From contig CAYNFH010000307.1 of assembly GCA_964396385.1 (NCBI GenBank), forward strand, positions 1-6,194: a stretch of 6,194 nt of DNA, written 5' to 3'. This stretch comes from CAYNFH01 sp964396385 (GTDB lineage: Bacteria; Armatimonadota; Chthonomonadetes; Chthonomonadales; CAJBBX01). Below, one piece after another: positions 1-6,193 of this stretch. A program made the position numbers and the translations under genes. The notes beneath the pieces were generated by a model. The model saw only the letters and a list, made by a program, of their open reading frames with translations. It was not told the DNA's origin and made no database searches. Position 1 is the first letter of the stretch; the number at the start of each line of letters is the position of its first letter.

Positions 1-2278
1 CCCCGCTCCCCGCGGTCAAGGACCGGACCTGGCCGAAAACGCGAATCGATTACTTCATTCTGGCCGAGCTGGAGAAGCGCGGCCTGACTCCCGCGCCGCC
101 GGCGGACCGCCGGACTCTCATCCGCCGGGCTACCTACGATCTCACGGGCCTGCCGCCCACACCCGAGGAAGTGCGCGCCTTCCTCGCGGACGGCTCCCCG
201 AACGCCTTCGCGCGCGTGGTGGACCGGCTGCTCGCCTCTCCCCGATACGGAGAACGGTGGGGCCGGCACTGGCTGGACGTGGTTCGCTACGCCGACTCCC
301 TGGACTCGCGCGGGCTGGGAGGCGAGGGGGACATCGCGGACGCCTGGAAGTATCGCGACTGGGTCGTCGAAGCCTTCAACCGCGACCTGCCGTATGACCG
401 GTTCATCATGGACCAGATCGCAGGCGACCTCCTTCCGGCAGACTCCGCGCCGTCCGGCCCCGCGCCGGCGTACGTTCAGGGCACCGGCAGCGTCAATACG
501 CGCGGGATCATCGCCACCGGTCTGCTAGCCATCGGGAACTGGGGCAACGGCGACGCGGACAAGGACAAGATCCTGACCGACATCGCGGACGACCAGGTGG
601 ACGTGGTGAGCCGTGCCTTTCTCGGCCTCACCGTCGGCTGCGCCCGCTGTCACGACCACAAGTTCGATCCCATCCCGACCACGGACTACTACGGTCTGGC
701 CGGCATCTTCTTCAGCACGCACATCCTTCCGAAACTGACGCCTAAGGGGCAGGGGGAGACGCCGCTCCGCGTCCCGCTGCTCTCCAAAGCGGAGCTCGCG
801 CAGCGTGCGGAGTACCAGGCGCGCGTGAGCGGGCTGGAGAAACAGCTTGCGGACGCGCGGACGGCTGCGTACACCGCACATGCCCGGCGCATGCTGCCGG
901 ACACCGCCCGCTACCTCCTGGCCGCTTGGGACTGCTCGCGCCAGCGCGGGGAGGTGGTGGATGCCTACGCCGCCAGAACGGGCCTCCAGCCCTATGCGCT
1001 CCGGCAGTGGCTCGGGCTGCTGAACGGCGGGCACTACCGGCTGATGACCACGGCGGTCAAGGACCTGCTCGGCAACGCGGGCGTCAACGTCTACAAGGGT
1101 CCGGCCGACACGCCGTCCATCACCGTTAACACCAACGATGCGCCCAAGAGCATTCTCACCTTCACGCTGCCTCCTCGGAGCGTGTGCGTTCATCCCGGAC
1201 CGGCCAACGGGGTGGTGGTCGGCTGGCGCAGCCCGGTGAGCGGAGTGGTAAGCGTCGCCGGGCGCGTGGTGGACGCGGACCCGGCTGGCGGCGACGGGAT
1301 TGCCTGGATCCTGGACCTGCGCGGCTCCTCGGGGCTGCGGGAGCTGGCCTCGGGCGAGTTCCCCAACGGCGGCGCCCAGGGGTTCGAGCAGGGGACAGGC
1401 GCGGATCGGCTCACGGCGATCCAGGTGCGAGAGGGCGACGAGATCCAGCTCCTGGTTCTGCCCAAGCAGAGCCACACGTGCGACACGACCGTGGTCGAGT
1501 TGACCATATCGGCGTCCGGCGGCCGGACCTGGAACCTGGCGCGGGAAGTCGTACCGGACCTGCACGCCGGTAATCCACACGCCGACGGATTCGGCAACCC
1601 GGGGGTGTGGCGGTTCTACGACATGGCGGAGAGCAGGCGCTCCCGCCGGCACGATGCGTTTGCCGCCGGCTCATGGGAGGCGTGGGACCGCGCCGCGGAG
1701 GCCGTGGCGGCCGGTACGCAGCCGCGTGACGCCCTGGAGCAGGCCGCGGCGCAGCTTCAGCGCGAGCTCACCCTGACGGACGGCCGCAGCCCCTTCTGGA
1801 TCCGCGATTCCGCCGATGAGCGGTTCCTGGAGCCGGCGGAGCGGGAGCAGCTTGCGAGGCTGGCTGCGGACCTGGAGACGCTGAAGAAACAGGCGCCCAG
1901 TCCGGTCCAGTACGCGAATGCGGCACAAGAGGGCGGCGTGCCGGAGAGCCCTCACGCTGGCGTTCACGACGTGCGGGTCCACATCCGCGGACGGTACGAC
2001 CGCCTGGGGGACCTCGTGCCGCGGCACTTCCCCGTTGTGCTCGCGGGGCCGCGCCAGCCGCCCATCACCTCCGGCAGCGGCCGGCTGGAACTGGCCAGGT
2101 GGATTGCGAGCCCGTCCAACCCGTTGACCGCGCGCGTGATGGTTAACCGCATCTGGGAGCATCACTTTGGCAAGGGCCTCGTCGGCACGCCGAGCAACTT
2201 CGGCAACCTCGGCGAGCGGCCATCGCATCCCGAGCTGTTGGATTATCTCGCCAGTCGGTTCATCGCCAGCGGCTGGTC
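1..2278 (+). CDS. PSD1-family protein (DUF1549, middle beta-rich region, start of DUF1553), partial at both ends
   Basis: The frame is open from base 3, so the gene starts upstream of the window; the GTG at 171 is internal. Residues here count from base 3. DUF1549 (PSCyt2) covers about residues 12-245. It opens with IDYFILAELEKRGL and DRRTLIRRATYDLTGLPPTP, and carries the heme-type CxxCH motif CARCHDHKFDP at residue 213 (bases 639-653). Residues about 373-541 are Gly/Val-rich and look like an inserted beta-sandwich (VVGWRSPVSGVV, GDGIAWILDLR). DUF1553 begins near residue 659 (RGRYDRLGDLVPRHFPVVL) and reaches VNRIWEHHFG and LLDYLASRFIASGW before the assembly gap. Family members are exported proteins of roughly 700-1100 residues, usually with an N-terminal cytochrome-c-like domain, which would lie off-window. 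They typically sit next to a DUF1501 gene, as here. The function is unproven; a redox or polysaccharide-degradation role is inferred by others from context. The family call is secure. The true C-terminus depends on how the gap is resolved. Confidence 0.93.
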
Positions 2279-2288
2279 NNNNNNNNNN
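2279..2288. other. Assembly gap (10 N) between two homologous DUF1553 segments
   Basis: Ten Ns separate two stretches encoding the same DUF1553 motif. The base after the gap begins a 17-base string (TGGTTAACCGCATCTGG, 2289-2305) that also occurs at 2140-2156. The two copies then diverge to about three quarters nucleotide identity over the next ~120 bases. The reading frame changes from frame 3 before the gap to frame 2 after it, so any translation running straight through is wrong past 2278. A 10-N run is more likely a scaffolder's placeholder than a measured distance. Confidence 0.97.
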
Positions 2289-3157
2289 TGGTTAACCGCA
2301 TCTGGCAGCACCATTTCGGCGAGGGAATCGTCCGCTCGCCAAGCAACTTTGGAGCCCTCGGGGACCGGCCGTCCAATCCCGCGCTGCTGGACTACCTGGC
2401 TTCCGAGCTCGTAGGACGGACGGAGGACGGAGGACGGAAGACCGACGGATTCCGGCCGTCCCCCGTCTCCCGTCCCCCGTCCGCTGCCTGGAGCCTGAAG
2501 CGTCTCCACCGCGAGATCATGCTCTCGGCAGCGTATCAGCAGTCGAGCGTCGCGCCCGGGCGGACGGCGAAGCTGGATCCGGACAACCGCCTGTTCGGGA
2601 GGATGAACAGGCTCCGGTTGGAGGCCGAGCCCCTGCGAGACAGCCTCCTGGCCGCTGCCGGGCGGCTGGACACGACCGTGGGCGGCCCCGCGGTGCGGGA
2701 CTTCAATGCGCCGCGTCGAACCGTCTACATCATGACGGTCCGCTCGGACCGCTCCGGATTCGGCCCTCTGTTCGATATGGCGGACTCGACCAACAGCGTG
2801 CCGGAGCGCACCGTCTCCACCGTGGCGCCGCAGGCGCTGTTCATGCTGAACAACGTGTTCGTGCTGGAGCAGGCCGCTGCCCTCGCAAAGCGCCTCTTGT
2901 CGGAGGCAGCGGGAGGCGATGAGGCGCGGATAGGTCGTGCCTATGAGCTCCTGTACGCCCGCCCGCCAAAGCCGGAGGAGCTCCGCATCGGACTCGGCTT
3001 CCTGGCCCGGGCCCGGCATGCCTATTCCAGACCGCCGTTTGCCGTGGCGGTATCCGAGGGACCGCCCTCGGCCAGGCCGTCCCAGCGGGATCTCGCCGCC
3101 TGGAAGCAGTACTGCCAGGTCCTCCTGTGCGCCAACGAGTTCATTTACGTGGACTGA
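2289..3157 (+). CDS. PSD1-family protein, C-terminal DUF1553 part (5' end lost in gap)
   Basis: The frame is open from the gap (first full codon at 2291) to TGA at 3155-3157, giving 288 visible residues. An ATG at 2519 is internal to the domain and is not the start. DUF1553 motifs run in the normal order: VNRIWQHHFGEGIV (1-14), RPSNPALLDYLASELV (26-41), WSLKRLHREIMLSAAYQQSS (67-86), DPDNRLFGRMNRLRLEAEPLRD, then APRRTVYIMTVRS (about 140) and ERTVSTVAPQALFMLNN (about 173-189). Residues 42-66 (GRTEDGGRKTDG...SAA) are a foreign-looking insert encoded by heptamer repeats; the fragment before the gap has only ASG at this point. Joined to the upstream fragment at the shared 17-base string, the two would make one continuous, normally ordered PSD1 protein. 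The stop lies 48 bases before the DUF1501 gene, which is the usual arrangement of this pair. Confidence 0.93.
2415..2482 (+). repeat. Heptanucleotide repeat with two inverted arms, inside DUF1553 coding sequence
   Basis: The left arm (2415-2450) is built of GACGGAN units: GACGGAG at 2419 and 2426, GACGGAA at 2433 and GACGGAT at 2444, with 4-base slips GACG and GACC. The right arm (2456-2482) is CCGTCCC, CCGTCTC, CCGTCCC, CCGTCC. On the other strand this is the same kind of unit, GACGGGR. Bases 2418-2437 and 2463-2482 are complementary at 17 of 20 positions around a 25-base loop, so the RNA could form a long hairpin. The tract is read in frame and adds about 22 residues, rich in Gly, Arg, Asp, Pro and Ser, relative to the uninterrupted homologous segment before the gap. 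Confidence 0.88.
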
Positions 3158-3161
3158 GATA

Positions 3162-3193
3162 GACGGATGACGGAAGACGGATGACGGACGGAA
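3162..3193 (+). repeat. Heptanucleotide tandem repeat GACGGAW in the PSD1-DUF1501 spacer
   Basis: Units are GACGGAT (3162), GACGGAA (3169), GACGGAT (3176) and GACGGAC (3183). A 4-base slip is followed by GACGGAA at 3187-3193. The unit and the slip are the same as in the left arm of the tract at 2415-2450. The repeat fills most of the 48-base spacer and runs straight into the purine-rich ribosome binding site of the DUF1501 gene. Confidence 0.9.
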
Positions 3194-3198
3194 GAGGG
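3191..3198 (+). promoter_or_regulatory. Ribosome binding site of the DUF1501 gene
   Basis: GAAGAGGG lies 7 bases before ATG 3206 and matches the anti-Shine-Dalgarno core. It selects 3206 over the downstream ATGs at 3231 and 3248, which have weaker upstream sequence. The site abuts and partly overlaps the end of the GACGGAW repeat tract. Confidence 0.7.
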
Positions 3199-3205
3199 TG
3201 ATAGC

Positions 3206-4675
3206 ATGAAAGCAACAGATCCCGGACACGGAATGCGGCCGCGGTACATGAGCCGGCGGGAGATGCTCCGCCACTGCGCCAACGGCTTTGGCATGCTCGG
3301 CCTCGCCGCCCTCCTCGCCGAGGACGCCTCCGCCACCTCGGTCTCACGACTCACGACTCACGACTCACGACTGGCGGGCGACCCGCTCGCCGCTCGTTCC
3401 CCGATGTTCCCGGCGCGCGCCAAGTCCGTGATCTTCCTGTTCATGTCCGGCGGGCCGTCCCACGTCGACACGTTCGACCCCAAGCCGCGTCTGGCCGCGG
3501 ACAACGGCAAGCCGCTTCCGTTCGAGAAGCCGAAGCTCGAGCGCACCAAGACCGGCAACCTGCTTCGCTCGCCGTTCGAGTTCCGCCCGTACGGCCAATC
3601 GGGCATCGACGTGAGCGAGCTGTACCCGCATCTGGCGACCTGCGTGGACGACCTCTGCGTCATCCGGTCCATGGTGGCGGACAACATCAACCATAACGGC
3701 GCCTGCCTCCAGATGAACACGGGGGAGCAGGCGTTCTCGCGCCCCGCCATGGGCTCCTGGGTGACCTACGGCCTGGGCAGCGAGAACCGGAACCTGCCGG
3801 GGTTTATCATCATCAGCCCTGCGCAGCCCGCGCAGGGGGCGCCGCTCTGGAGCTCCAGCTTTCTGCCGGCCGCCTACCAGGGCACGCTCGTATCGGATCT
3901 GAAGAGCCCCATCGCCAACCTCACTAATCCGGAGCTCCCGCCGGACCGGCAGCGGGATCAGCTCGATGTTCTGCATAAGCTCAACCGCCTGCACTGCGCC
4001 GAGCGGGGCGAGGACGGCCAGCTCAACGGCCGCATCGCCTCCTTCGAGCTGGCTTTCCGGATGCAGATGCAGGCGCCCGAGGCCTTCGCGGTCGACGCGG
4101 AGTCGCCGGAGACGAAGAAGCTTTACGGGCTAAATGAGAAGCCCACCGAGACATTCGGCCGGCAGTGCCTGATGGCGCGCCGCCTGGTGGAGCGGGGCGT
4201 GCGGTTCGTGCAGGTCTACCACACGCAGACGGCGAACCGCGCGAGCTGTCAGCTCTGGGACCAGCACAGCGGGCTGCGCACCGGCCTCCGTGAGAACACC
4301 GCCGCTACTGACAGGCCCATCGCCGGCCTTCTGAAGGACCTCAAGGCACGCGGGCTGCTGGACGAGACACTGGTGGTCTGGGGAGGGGAGTTCGGCCGCA
4401 CGCCCACCGCGGAGAACTCCGACGGCCGCGAGCACCATCCGTTCGGTTTCACCATGTGGCTGGCCGGTGGGGGAGTGAAGGGTGGAATCGTGCACGGCGC
4501 CACCGACGAATACGGCTGGCACGCCGTGCAGGACCGCGTCCACGTCCACGACCTCCACGCCACCATCCTCCACCTGCTCGGCATCGACCACGAGCGGCTG
4601 ACCTACTTTTACGGCGGCCGAAACTACCGCCTCACGGACGTCTACGGAAACGTGGTCCGCCAGATCCTCGTCTGA
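3206..4675 (+). CDS. DUF1501 family protein, Tat-exported, alkaline phosphatase/sulfatase-like fold
   Basis: The product is 489 residues, close to the usual family length. The N-terminus has a twin-arginine signal: SRREML at 16-21, hydrophobic GFGMLGLAALLA at 27-38, and a plausible cleavage after ASA (41-43), so the protein should be exported folded. Family motifs follow in order: VIFLFMSGGPSHVDTFDPKP (75-94), LYPHLA (139-144), RSMVADNINHN (154-164), LMARRLVERGVRFVQVYH (322-339), WDQHSGL (351-357), VVWGGEFGRTP (390-400), GREHHPFGFTMWLAGGGVKGG (around 408-427) and HDLHATILHLLGIDHERLTY with YGGRNYRLTDVYG near the C-terminus. DUF1501 belongs to the alkaline phosphatase-like superfamily; the physiological substrate is unknown. 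Pairing with a PSD1 gene 48 bases upstream is typical and suggests joint transcription and function. Residues 46-57 (VSRLTTHDSRL...) come from a CTCACGA repeat and are not family sequence. Confidence 0.96.
   Translation: MKATDPGHGMRPRYMSRREMLRHCANGFGMLGLAALLAEDASATSVSRLTTHDSRLAGDPLAARSPMFPARAKSVIFLFMSGGPSHVDTFDPKPRLAADNGKPLPFEKPKLERTKTGNLLRSPFEFRPYGQSGIDVSELYPHLATCVDDLCVIRSMVADNINHNGACLQMNTGEQAFSRPAMGSWVTYGLGSENRNLPGFIIISPAQPAQGAPLWSSSFLPAAYQGTLVSDLKSPIANLTNPELPPDRQRDQLDVLHKLNRLHCAERGEDGQLNGRIASFELAFRMQMQAPEAFAVDAESPETKKLYGLNEKPTETFGRQCLMARRLVERGVRFVQVYHTQTANRASCQLWDQHSGLRTGLRENTAATDRPIAGLLKDLKARGLLDETLVVWGGEFGRTPTAENSDGREHHPFGFTMWLAGGGVKGGIVHGATDEYGWHAVQDRVHVHDLHATILHLLGIDHERLTYFYGGRNYRLTDVYGNVVRQILV
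3343..3372 (+). repeat. Perfect heptanucleotide tandem repeat (CTCACGA)4 inside the DUF1501 coding sequence
   Basis: Four exact CTCACGA units (3343-3370) plus CT. The tract is read in frame as SRLTTHDSRL. Because 7 is not a multiple of 3, each successive unit is read in a different phase. It lies just after the predicted Tat cleavage site and before the first conserved block, a position where length can vary. The unit differs from the GACGGAN tracts nearby, but written as GACTCAC it shares their 7-base length and leading GAC. Confidence 0.93.
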
Positions 4676-4681
4676 ACCTCA

Positions 4682-4692
4682 GAGAGGATCTC
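4682..4692 (+). promoter_or_regulatory. Ribosome binding site of the membrane protein gene, within a small hairpin
   Basis: GAGAGG (4682-4687) lies 9 bases before ATG 4697 and supports that start. The same bases form a short inverted repeat, GAGA-GGA-TCTC, which could weakly mask the site. The hairpin has only four pairs, so any regulatory role is speculative. Confidence 0.6.
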
Positions 4693-4696
4693 AATC

Positions 4697-5314
4697 ATGT
4701 CTGGATACCGTAGTCTGCCGCGTCGCCTCAGGCGCCGGATACTTCATCCGTGGATCTCGCTCGCGGGTCTGACCGAGCCAACAATCCCCGCGCTGATTGT
4801 GCTTTCCTGGATGATGCAATGGCCCCTTGAGGTCCAGATACCCCTCCGGATATGTGGTGGACTGATGCTGCTGGTTCTTTCCATGCTGTCCCTCTTCATC
4901 TCCTGGGTAGTCCGAGCGGCGACGAGAGCCAGGCCCCAGACTGTGGCCCCCCGTTTTGCATGCCTTATGCTATGTGCCGCCCTAGCCGGGTTCGGCGCTC
5001 TGGCTTGCCTCGTTCTGGGCCGGATTGACCTGTTCGGGTACTCCTACTTGAGCGTCAGTGCCGCGGTCCCGCTCTTCTGGCCGCGGACCCGCCGCAGGGA
5101 ACGCCCGAACGCGCTGATTGTCGCTCTGATCAGTGTCGCCGCTGCCGGGGCAATCCCGCTCCACTTCCCGTTGGCGTTCGCCGGAGCGGTCCTGACCTCA
5201 GAGTTAGCACGGCGCTACTGGAGGGAGTCAATCGTCTCATTTGTTCTGGCGAAGCCACTTGAATCCCAATTCCTGCGTGACGCCATGAAGGGCTGTGCGG
5301 TAGGAGCGGGGTGA
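4697..5314 (+). CDS. Hypothetical polytopic membrane protein (probable N-terminal half of a membrane-TPR protein)
   Basis: The product is 205 residues; I do not recognise its family. The N-terminus is strongly basic (RRLRRRIL at 9-16). About five or six hydrophobic segments follow: near 29-42, 48-72, 86-108, 114-128, 138-153 and 156-170. Basic loops include RAATRARP and PRTRRRERP (129-137), so the positive charges suggest a cytoplasmic N-terminus. The tail (175-205) is soluble and ends at TGA 5312-5314. It starts 21 bases after the DUF1501 stop with its own Shine-Dalgarno, so co-transcription is plausible. Codon choice is looser than in its neighbours, with CTA, TTA and ATA codons that the flanking genes avoid. 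The frame continues after the TGA directly into the TPR-like protein, so this may be a gene split by a nonsense change. No enzymatic motif is visible. Confidence 0.72.
   Translation: MSGYRSLPRRLRRRILHPWISLAGLTEPTIPALIVLSWMMQWPLEVQIPLRICGGLMLLVLSMLSLFISWVVRAATRARPQTVAPRFACLMLCAALAGFGALACLVLGRIDLFGYSYLSVSAAVPLFWPRTRRRERPNALIVALISVAAAGAIPLHFPLAFAGAVLTSELARRYWRESIVSFVLAKPLESQFLRDAMKGCAVGAG
5312..5314 (+). other. In-frame TGA separating membrane and TPR-like halves
   Basis: The membrane ORF and the TPR-like ORF share one reading frame from 4697 to 5923. Only this TGA interrupts it; read through, the product would be 408 residues. The eight codons after the TGA (GPLSLLRT) complete the first helix of the TPR-like region, which the TTG start at 5339 would cut. 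That region also lacks a Shine-Dalgarno. TGA is the normal stop of all three other genes seen to end here, so stop-codon reassignment is unlikely. A CGA-to-TGA or TGG-to-TGA change, or a base-call error, would explain it. Confidence 0.65.
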
Positions 5315-5338
5315 GGGCCGCTGTCGCTGCTCCGCACG

Positions 5339-5923
5339 TTGTGCGAAGCTGAACAGTGGGACGAGGCGCGCGAGGAGCTGCAGCGCCTGCGAGAGTTCCA
5401 CTTGCTGACGCCGGATAAGGAAAGAGCGTGGACGGCGCAGATCCTGCTGGGTGAAGGCAAGAACGTGATGGTGCTCGCCCTCGGCCAGGCAGGAATAGTG
5501 AAAGGCGACCTGCTGGCGGCCATGGCAATCGCTTCCGCGCGGCTTGGAAGGCGAGAGGAAGCCCGCCGGCTCGCGTCAGACTATCTCGAGGGCCGCAACC
5601 AGGGGGCCGAGCGCGTCATGGGCCGGGTGGTAGAGGCGCTCGACGGCCCAATCGCCGCGCTCGATTGGTACGACCGGGCGGTCCGCCGAGTGGACCGAAA
5701 GGACACGCTTCGCCCGCTCGCCGCGGCGCTCTTCGCGGCCGGGGACTACCGCGAATCCGCCTGGGCGTACTCCGAGTGCCTCCGCAACTACCCCTACCTC
5801 CGGACCTCGGATGTGGATCGCCTGGTAGAATCTTTGCGGCGGTCCGGCCGGCAAGCGCTCGCGGCGAAGCTCGAAGCCGCCTTCGCGGTGCGCTGCCTGG
5901 ACGAGGACTGGAAATCCGCTTGA
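5339..5923 (+). CDS. TPR-like helical repeat protein (probable C-terminal half of the preceding gene)
   Basis: The product is 194 residues from a TTG start; no better start lies between the TGA at 5312 and this point, and no Shine-Dalgarno is visible. The sequence is all-helical with TPR-like helix pairs: CEAEQWDEAREELQRLREF (2-20), AMAIASARLGRREEARRLAS (61-80), ALDWYDRAVRRVD around 107-119, and LAAALFAAGDYRESAWAYSE (127-146) followed by YPYLRT. The G-x-x-x-x-A spacing and the A-x-x-x-Y pattern in the last pair are TPR-like. Such repeats usually mediate protein-protein contacts. There is no signal peptide or membrane segment in this part alone; fused to the upstream half it would form a cytoplasmic domain anchored to the membrane. 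The partner and role are unknown. It ends at TGA 5921-5923, which overlaps a promoter-like sequence. Confidence 0.7.
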   Translation: MCEAEQWDEAREELQRLREFHLLTPDKERAWTAQILLGEGKNVMVLALGQAGIVKGDLLAAMAIASARLGRREEARRLASDYLEGRNQGAERVMGRVVEALDGPIAALDWYDRAVRRVDRKDTLRPLAAALFAAGDYRESAWAYSECLRNYPYLRTSDVDRLVESLRRSGRQALAAKLEAAFAVRCLDEDWKSA

Positions 5924-5949
5924 CCGGCTTTACATGGGACCAATATAAC
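5920..5949 (+). promoter_or_regulatory. Sigma70-like promoter sequence at the end of the TPR-like gene
   Basis: TTGACC (5920-5925) and TATAAC (5944-5949) are separated by 18 bases. Each matches 5 of 6 bases of the vegetative -35 and -10 consensus. The AT-rich patch stands out in this GC-rich window. It points rightward into the repeat- and hairpin-containing stretch and toward whatever lies beyond the window. The -35 overlaps the stop codon of the TPR-like gene. Confidence 0.5.
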
Positions 5950-5987
5950 GTACTCTGCCGCGTGGACTGGGAGCGCGAGGGGGGTGC

Positions 5988-6016
5988 CTGGCCGCGCCAT
6001 TGGTCCGAGCGGCCGG
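5988..6016 (+). terminator. GC-rich inverted repeat after the TPR-like gene
   Basis: CTGGCCG (5988-5994) pairs with CGGCCGG (6010-6016), seven pairs including one G-U, around a 15-base loop. No U-run follows. It could stall or help terminate transcription from the upstream genes, or simply be intergenic structure. Confidence 0.3.
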
Positions 6017-6019
6017 GGA

Positions 6020-6125
6020 GCCGAGCTAAACGTATCAGTGAGTGCGCACGGTCAACAGTGTCACACTTGATCGGGCTGTTGGGAGCGCGAGGCTCCCGCC
6101 GAGCTAAACGTACCAAACGGTGCGC
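6020..6125 (+). repeat. Degenerate 28-bp direct repeat, two copies 78 bp apart
   Basis: Copy 1 is 6020-6047 and copy 2 is 6098-6125. Both begin with the exact string GCCGAGCTAAACGTA, then diverge for a few bases and end with GTGCGC; 23 of 28 positions match. A second shared string, TGGGAGCGCGAGG, occurs at 5968-5980 and 6080-6092 with a different spacing of 112 bp, so the region is a mosaic of short repeats rather than a clean tandem duplication. Confidence 0.75.
6081..6097 (+). repeat. Short perfect hairpin GGGAGC-loop-GCTCCC
   Basis: GGGAGC (6081-6086) and GCTCCC (6092-6097) are perfect complements around GCGAG. The hairpin sits immediately before the second GCCGAGCTAAACGTA copy, so it may be part of a composite intergenic repeat unit. 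No U-tract follows, which makes a classical terminator unlikely. Confidence 0.5.
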
Positions 6126-6171
6126 GGCCTACTGCCGAGGTGCTCGGGAGGACCCTCGCGCTCTCTCTGGC

Positions 6172-6193
6172 GGGCCGGGACGGCGCCCGGCCC
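6172..6193 (+). repeat. Perfect 8-bp GC hairpin at the window end
   Basis: GGGCCGGG (6172-6179) and CCCGGCCC (6186-6193) pair perfectly around the loop ACGGCG. It is a very stable stem. The window ends one base later, so it cannot be seen whether a U-tract follows. It could be a terminator, or a structure at which the assembly stopped. Confidence 0.55.

Noticed and set aside
525..1652. Long minus-strand open frame (375 codons) opposite the PSD1 gene
   Set aside because: It lies antisense to well-conserved DUF1549 and middle-region coding sequence, has Arg/Pro/Ala/Val/Gly-rich composition and no recognisable motif. It is a shadow of GC-rich codons.
2289..2414. Continuation of the upstream PSD1 frame past the gap to a stop at 2412-2414
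   Set aside because: The continuation is out of frame with the conserved VNRIW motif after the gap; it is an artefact of the arbitrary 10-N length.
2243..3274. Minus-strand open frame of 343 codons crossing the gap
   Set aside because: It runs through the Ns and opposite conserved DUF1553 sequence, and its serine/proline-rich start is just the heptamer repeat read backwards.
2415..3372. CRISPR array
   Set aside because: Repeat units are only 7 bases, contiguous and without spacers, so this is tandem heptamer sequence, not CRISPR.
5312..5345. Selenocysteine insertion or UGA reassignment at the internal TGA
   Set aside because: TGA ends the neighbouring genes, so it is a stop here. The nearby hairpin (5333-5345) does not have the position and loop of a typical bacterial SECIS, and the context is not a redox motif.
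5616..6116. Minus-strand 166-codon open frame over the TPR-like gene end and downstream region
   Set aside because: Its composition is dominated by Arg, Pro, Gly, Ala and Ser, it has no motif, and it overlaps the TPR-like gene antisense.
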